From: Vibrio aerogenes
GTDB taxonomy: Bacteria > Pseudomonadota > Gammaproteobacteria > Enterobacterales > Vibrionaceae
Direction: 5' to 3'
Assembly: GCF_024346755.1 (NCBI RefSeq)
Contig: NZ_AP024862.1
Location: 124,001-188,000, forward strand
DNA length: 64,000 nt
The position numbers and the translations under genes are program-made. This document shows, one piece after another, positions 1-6,003 of this stretch. The notes below the pieces were generated by a model that was not told where the DNA came from, made no database searches, and saw only the letters and a list, made by a program, of their open reading frames with translations. Position 1 is the first letter of the stretch; each line of letters begins with the position of its first letter.

Positions 1-371
1 AATCCCTGTATCAGGCGAACCAGTACCAACAGGACCGGCGCTATAATACCAATCGACTCATAACTGGGGATAACGATAATGGCGATCGGTGGGAATGCCA
101 TCATCAGCATGGATATTCTCGCGGCTTTTGACGTGGAAGCGTGATCGGACAACCAGCCAAAGAACACACTGCCGAATGGCCGTGCCAGATAACTCAGCGC
201 AAATACACCAAAGGTCTCAATCGCCGCGGAGACCGGATCAGAAGAGGAAAAAAAGTGCTGACCGATGGCGGTATACAGGAAAGCAAAAACAATATACTCG
301 TACCATTCGAAGACATTTGAAACCGTGGTGATTTGGATAATTTTACGTAATTTTAATGTTTCTCTTTTCAT
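1..371 (-). CDS. MHS-type MFS transporter, 5' part, cut by window edge
   Basis: Only the first ~123 residues are in the window; the gene runs off the left edge. The start at 371 gives MKRETLKLRKIIQ followed by SNVFEWYEY, a hydrophobic helix, then SYLARPFGSVFFGWLSD. Both are hallmarks of the metabolite:H+ symporter (MHS) branch of the MFS (ProP, ShiA, KgtP relatives), inner-membrane symporters for organic acids or osmolytes. The second motif is the cytoplasmic loop between helices 2 and 3. The start lies inside the last 29 bases of the upstream LuxR-type regulator gene on the same strand, so the two are probably translationally coupled and the regulator may control the transporter. The substrate cannot be read from the fragment. 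Confidence 0.85.
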   Translation of the reverse strand, partial: MKRETLKLRKIIQITTVSNVFEWYEYIVFAFLYTAIGQHFFSSSDPVSAAIETFGVFALSYLARPFGSVFFGWLSDHASTSKAARISMLMMAFPPIAIIVIPSYESIGIIAPVLLVLVRLIQG

Positions 372-1101
372 TTCTTATTAATTCCAGAAGGACAGTCCAA
401 AGATATTCGTCTTTCAGTTTGTTTTGCTTGATCTTCCGGATGTTTTCTTCGACGGTTCTGACGGAAATGCCCATTTTGTTTGAAACGGCCTTATGGTTGG
501 CAAAGACTGCCAGCAGAAGAATCGTTTCCATTTCTCTCAGGGAAGGGCATTTGACAAACAGCGGGTCAACAGAAAGATATTTCAGAAAGTACCGAATAGC
601 AGATTCGTGAGCGGTGTAGAATTTCACATAAAGATTGAGCAAAGTGATTCTGTCTACGTTATCCGTTAAGTTTTCACTAAAGGTAAAAACAGAGGTCACT
701 TTATCTGAGAACTGACTGACCATCGGATTTTTCATCATATTCTGAACCCGCAGCGTGCCGTCCTGACAGGGGAGTACTCTCATCAGGTCTTTCCCGGTCT
801 TGCGCTGTTTGACCACGAAATTATCCAGGTCTGATACGGTTTTATTGTATTCAGCGTGCCAGCGATGTTCTATTTTACAATTGAGTTCTCTCGCATTGAT
901 ACCAATCAGCTCATTTTGATGACTGAAGCCGAATAACCGGACGCTGGATGGATTTGCGTACAGATATTTTCCCTGGTTGTCTTTTAAGAGAACCGGGTTT
1001 GTCATCTGCTCTGCCAGCTCGACCACATCATCGATGACACAATGGCTTAAAGGTAGCTTTTTGCTCAAAATAAAAGTGAATATATAGTAAATTAAGTGCA
1101 T
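343..1101 (-). CDS. PAS domain LuxR-type transcriptional regulator
   Basis: A 252-residue protein. Residues ~25-130 read as a PAS sensor domain (VLLKDNQGKYLYANPSSVRLFG is PAS-like). Residues ~190-245 form a LuxR/GerE helix-turn-helix, with LREMETILLLAVFANHKAV then MGISVRTVEENIRKIKQ as the recognition region. This PAS-HTH layout is common in Vibrio and other gammaproteobacteria for regulators sensing a small molecule or redox cue in the cytoplasm. The gene overlaps the start of the MHS transporter downstream by 29 bp, which suggests a regulator-transporter operon. The ligand is unknown. The start at 1101 is uncertain: the first ~20 residues are hydrophobic, and a later start is possible. Confidence 0.8.
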   Translation of the reverse strand: MHLIYYIFTFILSKKLPLSHCVIDDVVELAEQMTNPVLLKDNQGKYLYANPSSVRLFGFSHQNELIGINARELNCKIEHRWHAEYNKTVSDLDNFVVKQRKTGKDLMRVLPCQDGTLRVQNMMKNPMVSQFSDKVTSVFTFSENLTDNVDRITLLNLYVKFYTAHESAIRYFLKYLSVDPLFVKCPSLREMETILLLAVFANHKAVSNKMGISVRTVEENIRKIKQNKLKDEYLWTVLLELIRNEKRNIKIT

Positions 1102-1201
1102 TGAATTCTATCACTTATATTTCATCATTCAATCACTCAATCAACTGGAGAGTTAATACTTGTTATGTTATAACAATTCACTTAATAACCGGTCTCATTG
1201 A

Positions 1202-1456
1202 ATGGCTGAGGATCATTGGTTCAGGGATGATGAAGAAGACTGCCCTGATCAAGCTGAATTTATTCGCCGGTTGATTGCTCAGGAAGGAGAACGCATCAAT
1301 AGCTGGAAAGGATATAAACTGCTGGAAAGCAGTTATGGTATCTGCCAGCGTACTTTACCGCTCAACTTCAAAAATCTGGAACAGCGGATATACGAAGAGT
1401 TGAATCGCCTCCGGATGCTGGAGTCAGGTATCGAAAAAATTCTGCTCAATCTGTGA
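1202..1456 (+). CDS. conserved small protein, unknown function
   Basis: An 84-residue acidic, helix-rich protein (start MAEDHWFRDDEEDCPDQ) with no membrane segment or recognisable catalytic motif. It is followed after ~30 bases by the DUF1289 gene on the same strand, so the two are probably co-transcribed. The ribosome-binding site is weak and I do not recognise the family. Coding status is supported by an uninterrupted frame and a sensible neighbour, not by a known homologue. Confidence 0.55.
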   Translation: MAEDHWFRDDEEDCPDQAEFIRRLIAQEGERINSWKGYKLLESSYGICQRTLPLNFKNLEQRIYEELNRLRMLESGIEKILLNL

Positions 1457-1487
1457 ATCATCCGTGAAAAACGTTGAGAACAAAGCG

Positions 1488-1661
1488 ATGAAAAAGCAAA
1501 AAAGTCCCTGTATTGATGTGTGTGATTTCTCTGGCCCCAAAGGATGGTGTCTGGGGTGTGGCAGAACGAGAGAGGAATGCCAACAGTGGAACAAAATGAA
1601 GCCTTATGCGCTGAATAATCTTCGTAAAGCGCTAAAAAAAAGGATGTCGGTGAATGAGTAG
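1488..1661 (+). CDS. DUF1289 family cysteine-rich small protein
   Basis: A 57-residue protein from the ATG at 1488; an upstream GTG at 1464 is an alternative. It has the DUF1289 signature SPCIDVCDF ... GWCLGCGRTREE ... W, with four cysteines (CxxxC and CxxC) likely to bind a metal. DUF1289 proteins are widespread in proteobacteria and their role is not settled; many annotations call them predicted Fe-S or zinc proteins. It follows the 84-residue protein gene closely. Confidence 0.8.
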   Translation: MKKQKSPCIDVCDFSGPKGWCLGCGRTREECQQWNKMKPYALNNLRKALKKRMSVNE

Positions 1662-1687
1662 CGGAGTGAGTATAAAATAGGCAGCCA

Positions 1688-1712
1688 TAAAAAGAGCCAC
1701 AAACGTGGCTCT
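1688..1712 (-). terminator. intrinsic terminator of toxin-antitoxin operon
   Basis: Read on the minus strand, AGAGCCAC and GTGGCTCT flank a 4-base loop and are followed by a T-run. It sits just past the stop of the toxin gene at 1735. The same hairpin recurs at the ends of the repeated 65-residue cassettes in this window. Confidence 0.8.
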
Positions 1713-1734
1713 GAATTAACTGAGACAATTAACC

Positions 1735-2082
1735 CTACAGATAAAGACAAAACTCAATCAGCTGTTTCTCAATGCTTTGATTGGTTTTTAAAAACAGCAG
1801 CAGATAAATCACGGTTTGCTGTTCTGATGCTTCGGCTTCATACAGAATCCGGAAGTCACCAATGGCTGCGTTTCTGACCGAGTTGACGCCCAGCTCCATT
1901 AATTCCGGACACCGGGAATAAGCCAGCGGATGTTCTGACACACAGGATTCAAATTGTGCCAGTGTTTTCTCAACCCGTTCAATCACATCAATTTCATCAG
2001 ACCACTGGCTTAAATACACAATCGCATTATCAACGGTTTTATCAAAAGAAACAGTTGTTTTGATGACGATGGGATTACTCAC
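1735..2082 (-). CDS. RelE/ParE-superfamily toxin
   Basis: A 115-residue protein with the ParE/RelE-like core: an N-terminal helical part, then NSVRNAAIGDFRILYEAE and a hydrophobic strand YLLLFLKTNQ. Members act as mRNA interferases or gyrase poisons; which applies here cannot be told from sequence. Its start overlaps by 8 bp the end of the antitoxin gene upstream, the usual antitoxin-first arrangement. A terminator follows the stop. Confidence 0.8.
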   Translation of the reverse strand: MSNPIVIKTTVSFDKTVDNAIVYLSQWSDEIDVIERVEKTLAQFESCVSEHPLAYSRCPELMELGVNSVRNAAIGDFRILYEAEASEQQTVIYLLLFLKTNQSIEKQLIEFCLYL

Positions 2083-2332
2083 CTTTCAGCCTCTGTTTTT
2101 TTTCAGCAAGACGGTCTTTCAGGTTCCCCAGTGAACTGACCCGGCCAGCAGTCACATCCTGTTTGGCAAGCATCACCATTTTCATCATCGCGACTGCATC
2201 ATCACGCCGTTGTCTCTCTTCATAAGATTCAACCACATATTTTGGTGTTCCGTTTTGGGTAATGATCATCGGTTCATCGACTGGCAAGTCTGCTGCATGT
2301 TTCTTTAAGAAACTGACTGTTTCGGTTTTCAT
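2075..2332 (-). CDS. Phd/YefM-type antitoxin
   Basis: An 85-residue protein. The N-terminal half (KKHAADLPVDEPMIITQNGTP, then KYVVESYEE) matches the Phd/YefM DNA-binding fold. The charged C-terminal half (LKDRLAEKKQRLKGE) would be the toxin-binding tail. It lies first in the operon, overlapping the toxin gene by 8 bp, and probably autorepresses the promoter in the AT-rich stretch upstream (2333-2480). Confidence 0.8.
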   Translation of the reverse strand: MKTETVSFLKKHAADLPVDEPMIITQNGTPKYVVESYEERQRRDDAVAMMKMVMLAKQDVTAGRVSSLGNLKDRLAEKKQRLKGE

Positions 2333-2482
2333 AGCTGCTACCTGATTGAATCATGGGTTGTTGTGAGTCGTGGTCTAAATTTAAGCAAAATATAAACCAC
2401 CGTCAATAAAGAACCCAATTTAGTCTGTATAAAAACTGCTGGCAGCAGAATATTTCAAGCCCGACTGTCCCTGCAATGTTCA

Positions 2483-2995
2483 TCATCGGTGTAAATCAAG
2501 TTGAAAGTTCTTAATGAGCAGTTCGTTCATACAGGAGCGCAGAAACTCATTCATTGGCTGCATATTGTTGTCTGAATAAAAATCCAGCATCAGGGCATTG
2601 AACTCTTGCTGTCTTTTCGCGGGCACATTGATGATAGGGTAGCCATGATCAAGCAAAATACCGTTCATCATGAACCGTCCCATTCGTTTGTTTACATCCC
2701 AGAAAAACTGATTTCTTGCCATTTGTAAAAATGCAGTGATGGCCCGGTCATAGATGTCTGGTTCTTTTTCAACAAGGTCTTGAACCGCTTGCCACCGAGT
2801 CTCTAATTCATCGGGTCCCGGTGGCTGGTCATCTGAACCCGTAATGGATACATAACCGGAGCGGAATTTGCCCCATTCCAGCGCTTCTTCTTCGCCTGCG
2901 ATATGATGCAGTTTCAGGGCGATATCTTTGGTAAAAGCAAATGCCCCTGAAGTGACTAGTTGAAAGAGACATTCCCATGTTTTTGCCTGATTCAC
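2483..2995 (-). CDS. Fic-like protein lacking the motif histidine
   Basis: A 170-residue Fic/Doc-fold protein. The segment at residues 96-108 (QFFWDVNKRMGRF) aligns with the Fic motif HPFxDGNKRxGR, but the catalytic histidine is replaced by Gln96 and the loop glycine by Val101. Fic enzymes normally transfer AMP or phosphate from a nucleotide to a protein hydroxyl, with the His as general base. Without it this protein may be inactive, regulatory or catalytically altered. It stands alone between two toxin-antitoxin loci, and no small Fic antitoxin is visible beside it. Confidence 0.65.
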   Translation of the reverse strand: MNQAKTWECLFQLVTSGAFAFTKDIALKLHHIAGEEEALEWGKFRSGYVSITGSDDQPPGPDELETRWQAVQDLVEKEPDIYDRAITAFLQMARNQFFWDVNKRMGRFMMNGILLDHGYPIINVPAKRQQEFNALMLDFYSDNNMQPMNEFLRSCMNELLIKNFQLDLHR

Positions 2996-3104
2996 AGATG
3001 ACGATGAGTATACAAGAAACCATCAACGGTGTTCAGTAGTCATCAGGGATTTGTCCTGCCTGTTCTTGCACATTTGTGGAGATAATGAGGACAGATGTTT
3101 TTCC

Positions 3105-3340
3105 CTTATTGGGGACAGACGCTTTAATTTATCAGGCTCCTGCATAAGAGTATGGATGTTCATCCGATCATGTCGGCTTCCGGAAAGGTCCATCTCAAAC
3201 AATAAGACCATTGTTCGAAACTAAGTTAACTCAGAGCCACTCCCTTTAGTTGTGGCTCTTTTTGTGATGAACCCCCGTTTTGTTTCAGCCATGTTCTGCG
3301 ATCTCACCGAGCAAAATAAAACCATGAAAACAGCGCAAAA
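3105..3340 (+). repeat. decayed copy of the 65-residue-protein cassette end
   Basis: This stretch carries a minus-strand TAAAGCGTCTGTCCCC tail motif (3105-3128) and the end of a reading frame reading SASGKVHLKQ and stopping at 3205. It also has the conserved GTTCGAAACTAAGTTAACTC spacer and a terminator (AGAGCCAC 3233-3240, GTGGCTCT 3252-3259, then T5). Bases ~3300-3340 match the linker found downstream of intact cassettes (CACCGAGCAAAATAAAACC). A parallel relic with the same SASGKV ending lies at 53416-53613. The rest of 3341-3531 shows nothing beyond the antitoxin promoter region. Confidence 0.65.
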
Positions 3341-3531
3341 TCATAAAGTCTCATTGAATTCCGGTTTTTGAATCCTCACACGCAATTTGCAGATTACGTC
3401 TTTCGTATGATGCTGTTTCATATCACTTTCCGGGGGCTGGGCTTTATCTGACGTAACTTATCACCTGCTTTGACAAGTAACATTCAATTTGACTATTATG
3501 ATTAAATCGAACGATATATGAGGTCAATTCA

Positions 3532-3792
3532 ATGAATATACTCTCAGCAAACGAAGCCAAAACCCATTTTGGTGACATGTTGTTAAAAGCACAACGAGCC
3601 CCAGTTCAAATCAACAGAAATGGTAAACCGGTCGCGGTTGTGATGTCCGCCGAAGATTATCAGAGTATTGAAGCCATGAAACTACAGCTATTGCAGGCAA
3701 GAGCATCACAAGCAAAAGCAGATATCGCTGCCGGTGATCTCATCGATGGTGAAACTTTTTTTGATGAACTGGAAGCAGGTAAATTCGATTGA
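3532..3792 (+). CDS. Phd/YefM-type antitoxin
   Basis: An 86-residue protein with a typical Phd/YefM N-terminus (MNILSANEAKTHFGDML ... PVQINRNGKPVAVVMSAEDY) that binds operator DNA as a dimer, and an acidic C-terminus for toxin neutralisation. The start has an upstream AGGTCAATTC stretch. The stop overlaps the toxin start as TGATG, showing translational coupling. It is unrelated in sequence detail to the antitoxin at 2075-2332, so the two systems are probably independent. Confidence 0.85.
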   Translation: MNILSANEAKTHFGDMLLKAQRAPVQINRNGKPVAVVMSAEDYQSIEAMKLQLLQARASQAKADIAAGDLIDGETFFDELEAGKFD

Positions 3793-4100
3793 TGCCAGCT
3801 TATCATCTCACTCCGGATGCCCAGGCTGATTTAATAGAGATACGCCGGTACACAATACAAGAATGGGGAACAAACCAGTCTCAGAGTTATCTTTCTGAAT
3901 TGCGTCAAGCCATTAGTTTACTTGCGGAATCACCTTCTCTGGGAAAGCACAGAACTGATGTTGGAACTGGCGTATTAAGTTTTCCTCATGGTAGTCACGT
4001 CATTTATTATATTAAACACAGCAGTCACATCGTAGTATTTGCAGTGCTGCACCAGCGAATGCTTCCATCACATCATTTAACTCAAAGAAATATCATTTAA
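3792..4100 (+). CDS. ParE-family toxin
   Basis: A 102-residue protein. The ATG at 3792 overlaps the antitoxin stop. The N-terminus YHLTPDAQADLIEIRRYTIQ and the central LGKHRTDVGTGVLSFPHGSH are classic ParE features; the C-terminus ends IVVFAVLHQRMLPSHH. ParE toxins usually inhibit DNA gyrase. Pairing of a Phd-type antitoxin with a ParE toxin is a well-known mixed module. The gene is intact and its antitoxin is immediately upstream. Confidence 0.85.
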   Translation: MPAYHLTPDAQADLIEIRRYTIQEWGTNQSQSYLSELRQAISLLAESPSLGKHRTDVGTGVLSFPHGSHVIYYIKHSSHIVVFAVLHQRMLPSHHLTQRNII

Positions 4101-4160
4101 GGCATTGTTAGCTGGTTCAATGAAAGCGGGAAGGGATAAAAGCCTGATTTCATGCATCAC

Positions 4161-4240
4161 ATGCGCTTCCAATCCTGTTCCGGCCAGCGATCACCAAAAG
4201 GCGTTTTTGCCCCTTTTCCGCCCTGAAAAGGGGCTGGGGC
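4161..4240 (+). repeat. hairpin-rich repeat F2, truncated copy 1
   Basis: Matches the central part of the F2 repeat (best copy 53660-53898): TGCGCTTCCAATCCTG, CCGGCCAGCGATCACC, AAAAGGCG and the stem GCCCCTTTT...AAAAGGGGC. It ends abruptly at GGGGCTGGGGC, where a DUF2778 reading frame begins, so it appears to have replaced the N-terminal part of that gene. Confidence 0.75.
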
Positions 4241-4434
4241 CTCATACCGGCATTTATTCGCTTCGTCTTCGTCCTGATGCCGGAAATCAGATGTTTGGCA
4301 GGAATGGTTTTATGATTCATGGTGATAGTCGTGTTCATCCCGGCCGGGCTTCGGAAGGATGTATTATTTTACGATTTCATGTTCGTCAGCAAATATGGCT
4401 GAGTAATGACAGGCAGTTAGAGGTGGTTGAATGA
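4240..4434 (+). pseudogene. C-terminal remnant of Tlde1-like (DUF2778) effector
   Basis: In frame over these bases, ~64 residues read GIYSLRLRPDAGNQMFGRNG then FMIHGDSRVHPGRASEGCII. This is the conserved end of the DUF2778 family, which includes Tlde1, a type VI secretion effector acting on periplasmic peptidoglycan tetrapeptides (L,D-carboxypeptidase/L,D-transpeptidase exchange). The HGD and SEGC residues correspond to the catalytic His and Cys. The N-terminal part is absent and its place is taken by an F2 repeat copy. The frame's stop overlaps the start of the following exported protein as ATGA. Confidence 0.7.
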
Positions 4435-4769
4435 GAAAGTTACTTGCTATCACACTGGTCTTTTTTTCAGGTTTCTCTGTTGCTGCTGGTCCTGATTGTT
4501 ATTCATGGCCGCTGAATATGGCAGAAGTCTGGCTGAAAAATAAAGGCATTGTTGATATTACACAGCTTGACCGGACAAAAACTCAGATCAAACAGCTGGC
4601 ATCTGAAACAAAGAAAAGCGGCTTATATACTCAGGTCTATTGGTTTGTTTTTCATGATAAGCAGGGAAAAACTTATCAGGTGATTACTCAGAGTGATGCC
4701 TCGGATGAGGAATGTTCGATGAGTGATGTTAATACGTATTTGATTTCAGAGATGGAAGTGAATCACTGA
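4431..4769 (+). CDS. exported protein, probable Tlde1-type immunity protein
   Basis: A 112-residue protein with an N-terminal signal peptide (MRKLLAITLVFFSGFSVAAG) and a mature part with two cysteines, placing it in the periplasm. It overlaps the end of the DUF2778 effector remnant by 4 bp, exactly the position of Tldi1-type immunity genes. I infer it neutralised the neighbouring effector; with the effector truncated it may persist as an orphan immunity gene. No T6SS structural gene is in the window. Confidence 0.6.
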   Translation: MRKLLAITLVFFSGFSVAAGPDCYSWPLNMAEVWLKNKGIVDITQLDRTKTQIKQLASETKKSGLYTQVYWFVFHDKQGKTYQVITQSDASDEECSMSDVNTYLISEMEVNH

Positions 4770-4826
4770 ACGCTTTATTTTCCCATTTTTTTTCTATTGT
4801 TCCCTCGTTGTTAAATTACTCAACCT

Positions 4827-5020
4827 ATTGTTCCCACGCTCTGCGCGTGGGTTAGCATACAGTCTGCGGTGTGACGTTTGTCCGAAAGATTCTGGCTTTC
4901 GTGGTGGGTTTGGTGCGCCATTGAGTGTTGTTGATCCAAGCGGCGCATGGTGCACGCGCCCCAGATACTCTTTCCGGGATGAAAGCGTATCCAGAAAATC
5001 CTTTTGGTGCCTGTCCCCGG
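4827..5020 (-). repeat. hairpin-rich repeat F2, copy 2
   Basis: Minus-orientation F2 copy of the second stem class: GATACTCTTTC...GAAAGCGTATC at 4966-4993, GGCGCATGGTGCACGCGCC, and GTTTGGTGCGCC. It is preceded by the linker hairpin TTCCCACGC...GCGTGGG (4830-4850). Its tail is replaced by a TGCCTGTCCCC motif at ~5008. Confidence 0.75.
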
Positions 5021-5030
5021 AGTTATTGGA

Positions 5031-5395
5031 CTTATTGGGACAGACGCTTTAATCCTTCTTTTCTAAAGATTCCGGCTTCAGTGGCAGGTTTGGTGCGCTT
5101 ATAAATTTTGTTGATCCAAGCGGCGCATGGTGCACGCGCCCCAGCCCCTTTTCGGGGCGGAAAAGGGGCGAAAACGCCTTTTGGTGATCGCTGGCCGGAG
5201 CAGGATTGGAAGCGCATCCCTGCGCCCAATCCTTCAAAAATCTTCCTGATTTTTGCCCTTTTTTTATGGTTTTATTTTGCTGCGTGAGGTTAAAAATTCT
5301 TGTTCCCATGCTCTGCGTGGGAACACATACGGGTGTCAAAAAGGACGTTTAAATTTTATCTGTTAGATGGCGTTTCAGGAGATGTAACCCACCCA
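5031..5395 (-). repeat. F2 repeat copy 3 plus linker to cassette A
   Basis: Read on the minus strand, this begins after the terminator of cassette A. It runs through the linker (TTAGATGG region, TTCCCACGCAGAGCATGGGAA hairpin at 5302-5322), then the F2 hairpins: AAAAATCAGGAAGATTTTT at ~5238-5256, GGATTGG...CCAATCC and GCCCCTTTT...AAAAGGGGC. It ends in the tail TTAAAGCGTCTGTCCC at ~5038-5053. Together with 5401-5975 it forms one composite unit of about 945 bp. Confidence 0.75.
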
Positions 5396-5420
5396 CAAAA
5401 AGAGCCACAAGCGTGGCTCT
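5396..5420 (-). terminator. intrinsic terminator of cassette A
   Basis: On the minus strand the hairpin AGAGCCAC-4-GTGGCTCT (5401-5420) is followed by a T-run. It closes the mRNA of the 65-residue protein at 5448-5645. Confidence 0.85.
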
Positions 5421-5447
5421 GAGTTAACTTAGTTTTGAACAACGATG

Positions 5448-5645
5448 TTATTCCGGCACTTCCACTTTCAGCGTGGTGATTTCTCTGATTGAAGCATGAA
5501 TGGTCAGCAGCTTATTCAGGTAAAGCAGCACCTCACGCGCTTGTGGGCTTTTCTGGTTCATCTCGTTGAGATGATCCTCAAGCTGGATCAGATATTCACG
5601 GGCTTTCTGTGAAAGATTTGGATCGTAGGTGATTGTTGCAGGCAT
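5448..5645 (-). CDS. 65-residue repeated-cassette protein, copy A
   Basis: A 65-residue soluble, helix-rich protein (starts MPATITYDPNLSQKAREYLI, ends LKVEVPE) with no membrane segment and no recognised domain. I do not recognise the family. Three other almost identical copies occur in the window (30183, 47830, 50447); copy A differs at a few C-terminal residues (ITTLKVEVPE). The start is fixed by a perfect AGGAGG seven bases upstream. Conserved protein with diversified leader pairing blocks implies that the protein matters and its control is copy-specific. Helical spacing (LIQLEDHLNEMN ... LLYLNKLLTIH) suggests a small oligomeric or adaptor-like protein, but this is only inference. Confidence 0.75.
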   Translation of the reverse strand: MPATITYDPNLSQKAREYLIQLEDHLNEMNQKSPQAREVLLYLNKLLTIHASIREITTLKVEVPE

Positions 5646-5792
5646 AAGTGCCTCCTTTGTGTTAAATCGAAGAAATTCACCACTCAGAGGTACCAAGAAT
5701 GGGTGGTGAACTGGACAAGGTTGGTACACCGCCACAAAGGGAACGGCCTGACCGAAGTCAGCCTCATCCAGCCCACCATCATTATGAATGAA
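5646..5792 (-). promoter_or_regulatory. riboregulated leader of copy A: SD sequestered by pairing
   Basis: In transcription order: a UUCG-capped hairpin CTGACTTCGGTCAG, then Y' CCTTTGTG (5733-5740), X' GTACC (5723-5727), a CACCAC/GTGGTG hairpin, X2 GGTACC (5689-5694), Y2 CACAAAGG (5654-5661) overlapping AGGAGG, and the ATG. Y' is the exact complement of Y2, and X' of X2, so the Shine-Dalgarno is predicted to be closed. A TTGACT box at 5807-5812 is the likely -35 of this mRNA. The same architecture with different letters occurs in copies B, C and D. Confidence 0.75.
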
Positions 5793-5845
5793 TCCGTCTA
5801 AAGAATAGTCAAATCCATAAAATTAAGATGTGTAAAGGCCGTACA

Positions 5846-5927
5846 TAAAAAAGACCAGCAAATGCTGGCGCTTATGCACCTTTGTGTTCGCGGGGTACCA
5901 AACCCGCCACCGGATTTTGCCGGTGAG
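5846..5927 (-). ncRNA. predicted small RNA of cassette A
   Basis: The promoter TTGACA (5957-5962), 18 bp, TATCCT (5933-5938) is followed by a stem CACCGG-loop-CCGGTG. Next come X1 GGTACC (5894-5899) and Y1 CACAAAGG (5879-5886), then a hairpin CCAGCATTTGCTGG and a T-run (5847-5852). The predicted transcript is about 80 nt. Its X1-Y1 segment repeats the leader's X2-Y2 and is nearly contiguously complementary to Y'-X', so it can compete with X2-Y2 for the anti-RBS strand and open the ribosome-binding site. Not matched to a known Rfam family by eye. Confidence 0.65.
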
Positions 5928-6003
5928 CGGGTAGGATAATCTTGGTGGGGGTAGGGTGTCAATTGTTGTATATGGGGAAATTAGATAGCTTGGGACAGGT
6001 GCT

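Noticed and set aside
3023..3211. Minus-strand frame of 62 codons beside the Fic gene
   Set aside because: It crosses a decayed cassette and a tail motif; no family, no ribosome-binding site.
4105..4239. N-terminal extension of the DUF2778 frame
   Set aside because: These codons are repeat F2 and spacer sequence; the family match starts only at ~4240.
4828..5339. Several open frames over the F2 repeats (also near 8523-9010, 45135-45813, 53630-53967)
   Set aside because: They are frames through palindromic repeats, occur in both directions, carry no protein family and change with stem class. The repeat itself explains them.
5646..5975. Reading the cassettes as phage c4 antisense RNA
   Set aside because: The X/Y layout is similar, but there is a terminator between the X1-Y1 RNA and the leader and a separate promoter-like box, and no antirepressor or phage gene is near. 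Kept only as an analogy.
5448..5975. Bridge RNA, omega RNA or retron interpretation of the structured cassette
   Set aside because: No recombinase, TnpB or reverse transcriptase is linked, and the blocks match each other within the cassette rather than flanking DNA.
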